The position numbers were made by a program, and so were the translations under genes. Under the pieces are notes generated by a model. That model saw nothing but the letters and a program-made list of their open reading frames with translations. It made no database searches and had not been told where the DNA came from. Shown in pieces: positions 57,346 through 64,000 of a stretch of DNA of 64,000 nt; position 1 is the stretch's first letter; every line of letters begins with the position of its first letter. Origin of the DNA: Sequoia sempervirens (Eukaryota > Streptophyta > Pinopsida > Cupressales > Cupressaceae); contig VDFB02358134.1 in NCBI GenBank assembly GCA_007258455.2, positions 215,931,565 to 215,995,564 of the forward strand, given 5' to 3'.

Positions 57346-58480
57346 ATTTTTCTTGAGAATGAAAACTAATGTTGGTTTTTCTGTTTTGCAGGTTGCATAA
57401 AATGCTATCAAAGACCTTGCTGAAACTCCAGAATGCTTGCCAAAGAAAATCTATGATAAACTACTGATGAATTTGATGTAGGGGTTAGATTTTATGTCTT
57501 TCCTTTTTGCTTAAATTAGGAACATAGATTAATTAATAAGGAAAGAACACCATGTTTGCTGTTGTTTTGGAATGGTAGGCATATGCTCTCCCCTTAACTA
57601 GGTGACCAAAAAGCCAAACCCATTCCTTTTCATTTATTTGTGGTGTGTTTTGAATGGTAGGCATATGCTCTCCCCTTAACTAGGAGACCAAAAATCAAGA
57701 CTCGTTCTTTGTTAATCTGCGAGTGTGAGTAGGGTATATAGTGTGGATTCTCTCTTTATTCATGCATAATAAATATTGATCAAACTACGAGTATATTCTC
57801 TCACTTTTGTTTATCCTAGAGGGCCTGCCTTGTGGAAAAAGTACTCACCCAAGGGAACAACTCAACTGGTAACACTCTAAAGCCAAGAGTATTTCCAGTT
57901 GGGATATAAATGTGGATATTGGAAAAAAATCTAATATCATGCAGTTGGCTCCGACGAGAAGGGCAAAAATGGTCTCTCACCTCGATTGGTGAACTCCTAC
58001 AAACAGAAAGTCCTTACTAGAACCCTTGTTATAGAATTGGCCAAATCCTTTATCTATTCTCTTGGTACAACAACGGTCATTGTGAAGGCATCCACATTCT
58101 CGCAGCCTTTAGTAGAGATGATCAGTCTACCATGGGAGTTTCATGGAGGCTAGAAGCTTGGTTGACCCAAGAAGAGAGTGCAATAAAAGGGGGAGCCCAT
58201 GTGGCCAAGCTTCTAAATTCATCCACTAAAGATAAGTGTGGTTGGGGTAAAAACCATGTGGAATCTAAGAGAATATAGTCCATCACAGCCCTAGGGAATG
58301 TACGTTGTGCTTGATTGTGCTTGTCAAATTGTTCTCAAAACAAACCTCAAACAAAAATTTACACACTGGAAAAACTATAGAAATTGTGATTTAGAATACA
58401 TCATTTGGAATAAACTATCCTTTTATCAAAAACCAGAGAAATTAAACAAACTCAAAACAAACTACTGCATCCCACAGTTC
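57346..58480 (+). other. Gypsy-G leader, conserved block
   Basis: Noncoding. GGTAGGCATATGCTCTCCCC with its following ACTAGG is duplicated (57575 and 57656). The part at 57815-58310 is homologous to the Gypsy-F leader at 48420-48930. Confidence 0.65.
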
Positions 58481-58718
58481 ATCACTTTCACTGCTTTATG
58501 TGGCACTTTCACCAATTTTTCCAGCACATTCACCCTCTGTTACAATGCCTTCACTTTATTTGCCAACACATTGACCCAAAATTATGGCACCTCTCAGGAA
58601 TTCTATGGTGCACTCAAGCTATTATGTGGTGCTTTGACCCTTTTCTGTGGCACATCTTAGATTTTTTGTAGTGCTTCTGCCTTTTTGGTGCTTCCACCCT
58701 CTGTAATAGTGCCTCCAC
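58481..58718 (+). repeat. Gypsy-G leader array 2: 21-bp period with one 4-bp slip
   Basis: The core GGCACTTTCA and variants start at 58481, 58502, 58523, 58544, 58565, 58586, 58607, 58628, 58649 and 58670, then 58687 and 58708. All steps are 21 bp except one of 17. The unit is related to array 1 of the same element. Confidence 0.9.
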
Positions 58719-59384
58719 CAAAATCTAGAAACAAAAAGTTGAATATAATTCCCATCTGTCATTTTGGAACCAGAATTCAAACATTTTTCCAGTTCAGAGT
58801 CATTTTCAGCCTTGACAAGAGTCTAAGCATGATTTTTATCCAATGACTTCACGAAAGATTAAAATTCAAAAATGATAATCCATACCTCTTAGTTCAAAGG
58901 ATCGTCAAAAACTTCTTGCAACACTTTATGACATTAGGGACAGATTCCTCTTCAATTTTTATAGAAAATCTTCTAAGAATAACCCCAGTTTGTATTCATT
59001 TTATTATTGCCAAAATCCAAGACTTTTCCAAAGATTCAAACATCTTGTCTAGGAAGAAAATTTCTCACCATTTCACAATCTCCTCAAGTTTGGAATTATC
59101 TCCTAGAGTCCAAAACTTTGTTAAAATTGACTTATCCAAGTGAAACACTTTACCTAAACTTTGACCAAACATCTAAAAGTGCCCATCATTATCAACACTC
59201 AAATTTGATCCCCAGGTTGAGTTTCCCCATCAAGGGTTATTATCCTTCATCATTTAAACAATACACTTTGTATCAAATTTCATCACCTTGGTTACATCAA
59301 TAGAATTCATCATTCTATTCAACCTAGGTATTTCCTTGGCACTCTCAAACAATGGTCAAAATTTAGCAAACCTTAGTCACTTGT
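58719..59384 (+). other. Gypsy-G leader between array 2 and gag
   Basis: No coding sequence recognised. The protein-like short frames overlap one another and lack motifs. Confidence 0.4.
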
Positions 59385-60116
59385 ATGCCCATTTTAGCGA
59401 GGTCCCAAAAACAAAAACTCAAGGACAAAGAACTCAAACCTTCCAATAATATGGCTAAACCAGAGGAAAATCCTTTTCATAAGATTTATCAAAATGAAAC
59501 AGATGAGATAACAAAAGAAGAAATCGAACAAGCAAATCAAGACCCCAAATTCCATAAACTCCTAGAAAAAGTCTTTGCAAAGGATGTTGAAAAATACCTT
59601 TTGATGTTAGCCAACCAAGGGGTGAACTTACCAAATGACTTTGATGTTAGTAAATTGAAGAGTATCCCAAAGAAACTGAAATTGAAACGCTTACTATGGA
59701 TCAAATGACTACCTTGACAAATCAGATGCAAAACCTTCAACAACAACTCCAAGATATGCAAGGAGGGACTCCAAAAAGATACTTGTTACAATATATTTGT
59801 CCCTATCCCTTTGATCTAAGGCTAAACATGATACCATTTCCTCAAAACTGTGAATTACCAAAATACAACAAATACAATGGGAAATTGGACCCTATAGACC
59901 ATGTGCAAGAATTTCGAACAATGAGTCTTGAATTTGCTTATGACGACACATATCTGATGAGACTCTTCCCTCGTAGTTTAGGGGGTCACTGCATGGAATG
60001 GTTTTCAAAATTGAAACTAAGCATAAAATATTTCCAAGAACTTGTTAACAAATTCATCGCACAATATTCTTATAACATTGCACATGAGATAACCATGAAG
60101 GACATGTGCAGTTTTC
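59385..60116 (+). pseudogene. gag: Gypsy-G gag, N-terminal part
   Basis: An N-terminal charged segment (ARSQKQKLKDKELK; EITKEEIEQANQDPKF) is followed, after a frame change near 59700, by a Gln-rich helix (MQNLQQQLQDMQ) and the capsid core: YPFDLRLNMIPFPQNCELPKY, MRLFPRSLGGHCMEWF, YFQELVNKFIAQYSYNIAHE. It corresponds to the Gypsy-F capsid at 51350-51690 and is cut at about 60104-60117 by unrelated sequence. Inactive. Confidence 0.85.
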
Positions 60117-61750
60117 GCAGACACGCCCCCTGAAAGCAGGGACCCTCTTTTGCTTTCACTCTTGGTGTTTTGGAACTTTGTTTTTGAGGATTTACCTTGC
60201 CTTGGAATGAGTTTAAAATGTTTATCTTGCTTTCCTAAGTGATTCCCCTAAGTTGCACTTTGAAAATCTTAAGTTCTGGACAAAGTTCGGGTTTTTACCC
60301 CATTTCGGGATTTTCCGCTCCATCTGGATTTTCTCGAATTTCATTTAGAGCCCAACGAATGGATTAACATTGCATTTCAGGAAATTTGGTACTTCGTGGA
60401 ATTCTGCCTGGACTGGATTTTTCTGAAATTTCGTTTTGTCGTCGGGTTTCTGAGTTTCTTCAGCTTGTCTTGTCGAAAGTATTTATGATCATTCGTACGA
60501 ATTGTGACGAATGTATTTAATCAATTGTTGGGGATTTTCTTACCATTATGCTTTATCATTTGTGCTCTATTGAGTTGGGTGTTCAATCTTGTGGTGCTTG
60601 GCTGAATTTCACGTGTTGAACCTCGAATTGTGGGATTTGGTAGTTGCTTTATGGGCGTCAGTATTGTCAAAGCTTGCTTGGGAATTCTAGATTGTTGTCT
60701 GTCATTGTTATAATCAATTTCCATTTCATCAAATGGTATGTACACGTTGCCTATATTTTTATTGATGAATGTGAGTGGTCCTTTGGCATTCTAGATATGC
60801 TTGGGGTTTGAATTTCTGTGTGTTTGGGTATTCTGAAGCTAGGGTTGCGTGATGTTGATTAGATTGATGGTTCCCAAGTGAGTTTCGTGCTTTCTTTTCA
60901 CTTTCATCTTGCTTGCTTGTGGGCCATGATTATATTTTGAAACCTAGCAATTAAGTAACCTAAATCCTGAGCTTGTCTGTGCATCAATGGCGGATCTGTA
61001 GGGTTTCATACCTAGGGCATCACCATTCCCTTTTGATTCGCTTTAAGAGGAGCTTTAAGTTCAATGAAAATCAATAGAAGGTTTAGGTCAAACTTGTTGC
61101 GGCCCCAAATTCCTCAAATTTGTGATCGTTCAATCAATTTGAGCGAGAACGTGTGAGGACGTTGATATTCGGGTTTTCCTTCAATTTCAAGATTTTTCCG
61201 CGTTGGCGGATTTCCCCGAGTTTCCTTGTCCCCTTCGTTTTCCCGGAATGTGTTGAAAATCTAGAATCTTGCCTTCTTCGTGGATTTCCATCAATCCTAG
61301 ATTTTCCCAATTTCTCCCCTGTCCCTTCGTTTCCCTGAAGTTCATGTGGTATCATTATTTTCGCAGAATTTTGGTCCTGCCGAATTTTTCTGAACTTTCT
61401 TGAAAGCTTTGTGGAACTTAGAGATTGGATGAGATGGATGAATGTAATGATGAATGCGTAACATTCCATGCTTTAAATTGATAGATTACAATGTTTTATG
61501 CATCCTTTATTCATTTTTGATGATCAATTGTTGATATTTGTGCCTTATTAAGGAAAATCTGCCTGGTCTGGAATTTTTCAAAGTTCCTCGCAGACTGGTT
61601 TTCGCTAGTTAGCTTGGAATCCTAAACTTCTCAGTTTGATGGTTTTATTGTGATTTTGAGCTAACCCTTGGATGAATATGTTATCAACAATTGGATTTTC
61701 ATGTTAGTATTTGATGGATGTAGGATGAAGCTAGCAAGACAACGACTATA
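60104..61750 (+). other. Leader or LTR-like region upstream of family B
   Basis: Starts at the break in Gypsy-G gag; TGCAGTTTTCGCAG is a candidate terminus, and CCCTG/CAGGG form a small hairpin just inside. It contains loosely repeated GGATTTTYC and CGAATTTC-like phrases (for example 60300-60430 and 61150-61400). No coding sequence and no clear primer-binding site. The position suggests the 5' LTR/leader of the element that carries family B. Confidence 0.4.
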
Positions 61751-64000
61751 ATGGCTAAGGGTGATATGGAAGGATCCTCTATCTAAGAAGCAAAAAGAGT
61801 TAAATTGGAAATCAAAAGAAGGATCCCAGAAAGTAAGATAGCCTCAGTCTGGTATGAAGTTTCAGACACAAATGTAGGTCAATGGGACTATGAGGAGTTC
61901 AAGGAAAGGATGTCACAAAAGGATCTTCTAGTGGTGGCCAAGAGATTAATGGAATCAAGATTATCTCATGTAGCAGGATTTCTACCCACAGTTTAGTGTT
62001 ATGAGTTGGTATTGGAATGTGCTCAACACTATGACAGAGATTCACAGAGGATAGTTGGTCCTCAAGGGAGAGTATTGGATAATATTAACCCTGTCTCTAT
62101 TGCACAAAATTTTGATATGCCTGATAGATCACATGTAGTAGCATTCAATATGGAGGCAGCTAAAAGGTACTATGAGGAGGAGACTATTAAGTCACAATAG
62201 GTTATTAATTCTTGGCTTGAGAAGCCAAAATCTCATTTCTCAAAACTACCTAAGCAGTTGCACAGGGAAAAGTTTAAACAAGAAATCTATGATGACATCA
62301 CATTGCTTAGCCGGGTGATAGGTCTTAAGAGTGTAGGTATGTTCGAGAATTGGATGTTCCATGTTATTGTGAGGATGGAGTAGGAGAATATTAACTATCA
62401 TTGGGTAGGTGTTATAAGTAGGGTGATTCATGAACAAATGTGTAATGTGCTACAGACCAATACATTCACCATGACTTCCTATTTAGTGTATGCACTTGCA
62501 AGATTCCATCCCTATAAAGGATTGAGCACAAGAGGATTATTTGAACAAGATGTAATTTATGAAGTTTATCCATACTTGCACTTAGGAAGCTCAAGTTACA
62601 TGAGGGTGAATGATGCATTCACCATGCACATCACTAGATTACTCCAAGGTGCAGAGCATGTAAGAATATCAGATGATGCTAAAGAGTTGATCAAAAAGTA
62701 TGGGGCTTGGTTCATATAGTTTCCCACCTTCTCCTACATAAGAATTGATGGTTGTCAGAGAGCTCCATACAGGTTTCCAAGGTACCCCACTGACCATGTT
62801 ATACTTCTGGAAGTTACAAGGAAAATATGTGACTTTGACGATATTGTAAAGAAAGATAAGCATAAAACTAGATTTGGTGGAGATTTTCCTCTAAAGATAG
62901 GTACTAGCAAGGTATGCCCTTCAATTAATTCAGCCTATGCTTCTGAGGAAGAAATGAGCACTCTTGGGTTGTCTTATCATTCCAAAAGGCTGGGTTTTGA
63001 TATCACTGGTGAATCACAAAAGAAAGCCAGCAGGGAATACCACCACAGGGATGACATAGAGGACTACTAGGCCAATAGCAAGGATGATTTTAAGGTAATA
63101 AAGAAGAAATTCTCTAGACTCCCAGTCTATGTGGTCTGAATGTATAGTGTGAAAAGGGTTCCCAATTAGGTGGAAGATGATGGAGACTTAATTCAAAGTC
63201 ATGATTATGAGCCAATCAAGGATAGGAAAATTGGAGAAGTAGACTGGCTAGAAGAAGAAAAGACTGAATTAGATCAAATCATGACCCCTGTGATGAGATA
63301 CACCAAGTTGTGGCTCAAGCACAAGGTGTGGGAGCTTGAAAGTGAAGGTGTGCCATGCACCTATAATTTGATGGGGGATCTAAAATCCCATTCTACTTCT
63401 GAGGAGTCGGCTGAGGAAAATCCTAAGGGAAAGACTAAGTTGGATTCTCCCTTTAATATTAAGATACAAGGTCCTCAAGTAGAAGAGTAGGAGAAACAGA
63501 GGAAACCAAAAGCAAAGAAGAGGACTGCTACTTCAAGGATAAAAAAATCCGTAGAGGAAGAACCCGGTGAAGGAGAAGAAAAGGATGGTTCCCCAGCACC
63601 TAAAAGGAGGAAAGCAACAAGAATTTCAAGAAAGAAGGATGGACCTTCCAAGGAGAAAGGTGAGGCTGATCCTTCAATAGTGGTAAATGTAGAAAGTTCT
63701 GGAGAGAAGACACAGGTATACACAAGGAGATCAAGAACTCCTTCTCCAAAGGACAATGTGCCAAAGAAGGATATTCCTCCAACAACCTTTGATGTAGAAC
63801 TACATAAAGAGACTTCTCCACCCCATGATCCACATGGTGCATCAGAACAACCAACAGATGTGGAGCACCTGTCAAGTGAAGGGGGAGAAGAATTTTGAGA
63901 AGGTGAGCTTCATAGTGTAGTTGTAGAAATGGAGAAAATCCTACAGTCTCCCTTGGTAACTTATGAGGATTCTCCTGATAGAAGTACAAAAGACAGACCT
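61751..64000 (+). pseudogene. Family B large unidentified coding region (runs off window end)
   Basis: From ATG 61751 (MAKGDMEGSSI) one frame runs 2,250 bp to the window end without any frameshift that I can see, interrupted by about ten stops: one TAA, about seven TAG and two TGA. Visible parts: an N-terminal charged segment; a globular region containing LVLECAQHYDRDSQRIVGPQ, INPVSIAQNFDMPD, INYHWVGVISRVIHEQM and YLVYALARFHPYKG; an acidic region (DWLEEEKTELDQ); then a basic tail with KKRTATSRIKKS, PKRRKATRISRKK and YTRRSRTPSP. Order and motifs parallel family A. The combination of an IV...G.V.xxIN..SI pattern and a W....R.IHEQM helix loosely recalls the putative plant transposon protein domain found beside retroelements; that is a weak inference. 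Confidence 0.55.

Noticed and set aside
57001..57369. 122-codon open frame with a seven-residue repeat over Gypsy-G array 1
   Set aside because: The heptad pattern is an automatic result of a 21-bp DNA period. The second array and the Gypsy-F arrays do not keep an open frame, so translation is not supported.
57135..58718. CRISPR-like appearance of short repeats with variable spacers
   Set aside because: Cores are only 8-10 bp, units are 21 bp, and the setting is a plant retrotransposon leader with no cas genes.
61751..64000. TAG being read through or reassigned, since families A and B keep frame across many TAGs
   Set aside because: TGA and TAA stops and, in A, frameshifts are also present, and the same TAG excess occurs in ordinary dead gypsy and copia genes; methylation decay explains it.

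Overview
The window is plant nuclear DNA made almost entirely of nested, decayed LTR retrotransposons. I see no intact host gene, rRNA or tRNA. Evidence for a plant: primer-binding sites matching initiator-Met tRNA (TGGTATCAGAGC, TGGTATCAAAGY), Ty1/copia and Ty3/gypsy polyproteins of plant type, AT-rich sequence, and stop codons dominated by TAG, which fits decay of CHG-methylated cytosines. The heavy nesting suggests a large-genome seed plant, perhaps a gymnosperm; that last step is inference.

Layout. 1-9954 and 33768-43718 are two copies of one segment in direct orientation; the first copy ends exactly at a 100-N gap (9955-10054). Each copy holds, on the minus strand, a large unidentified coding region (family A, about 1,236 codons, interrupted mainly by TAG), then on the plus strand a gypsy gag-protease fragment, a ~1.5 kb LTR and ~1.8 kb of featureless AT-rich DNA. 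10055-14872 is a minus-strand chromovirus-like gypsy element (integrase to gag, PBS, LTR). 14873-16500 is a plus-strand gypsy RNase H/integrase fragment. 17265-22418 is a minus-strand copia element (Copia-1) whose 5' LTR sits inside a minus-strand gypsy gag (22419-23907). 25371-30245 is a second copia (Copia-2) with a long gag. 30246-32340 is a gypsy 5' LTR, PBS and gag start whose LTR carries a decayed coding frame.

43719-46440 is the 3' part of a third copia (Copia-3). It is cut by a plus-strand gypsy element (Gypsy-F, 46441-55961), which is cut in its RNase H by a related element (Gypsy-G, 55962 to about 60116). Gypsy-G is cut in its gag by sequence leading into a second large unidentified coding region (family B, 61751 to beyond the window end). 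The right halves of these nested elements would lie outside the window.

Most unusual points: (1) families A and B look like distant relatives and match no retroelement domain I recognise with confidence; (2) the leaders of Gypsy-F and Gypsy-G each contain two arrays of short degenerate repeats phased at about 20-21 bp, exactly 21 bp in Gypsy-G, in matching positions but with unrelated unit sequences; (3) the 5' parts of the same elements' LTRs are chains of AT-rich hairpins, eleven in Gypsy-F and five in Gypsy-G; (4) the duplicated segments differ by roughly 1.5% over family A but only about 0.2-0.3% over the adjacent gypsy part, with the change at the junction between them.

Nothing here looks functional as it stands: every polyprotein has stops or frameshifts. 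All identifications rest on reading motifs by eye, with no database search.
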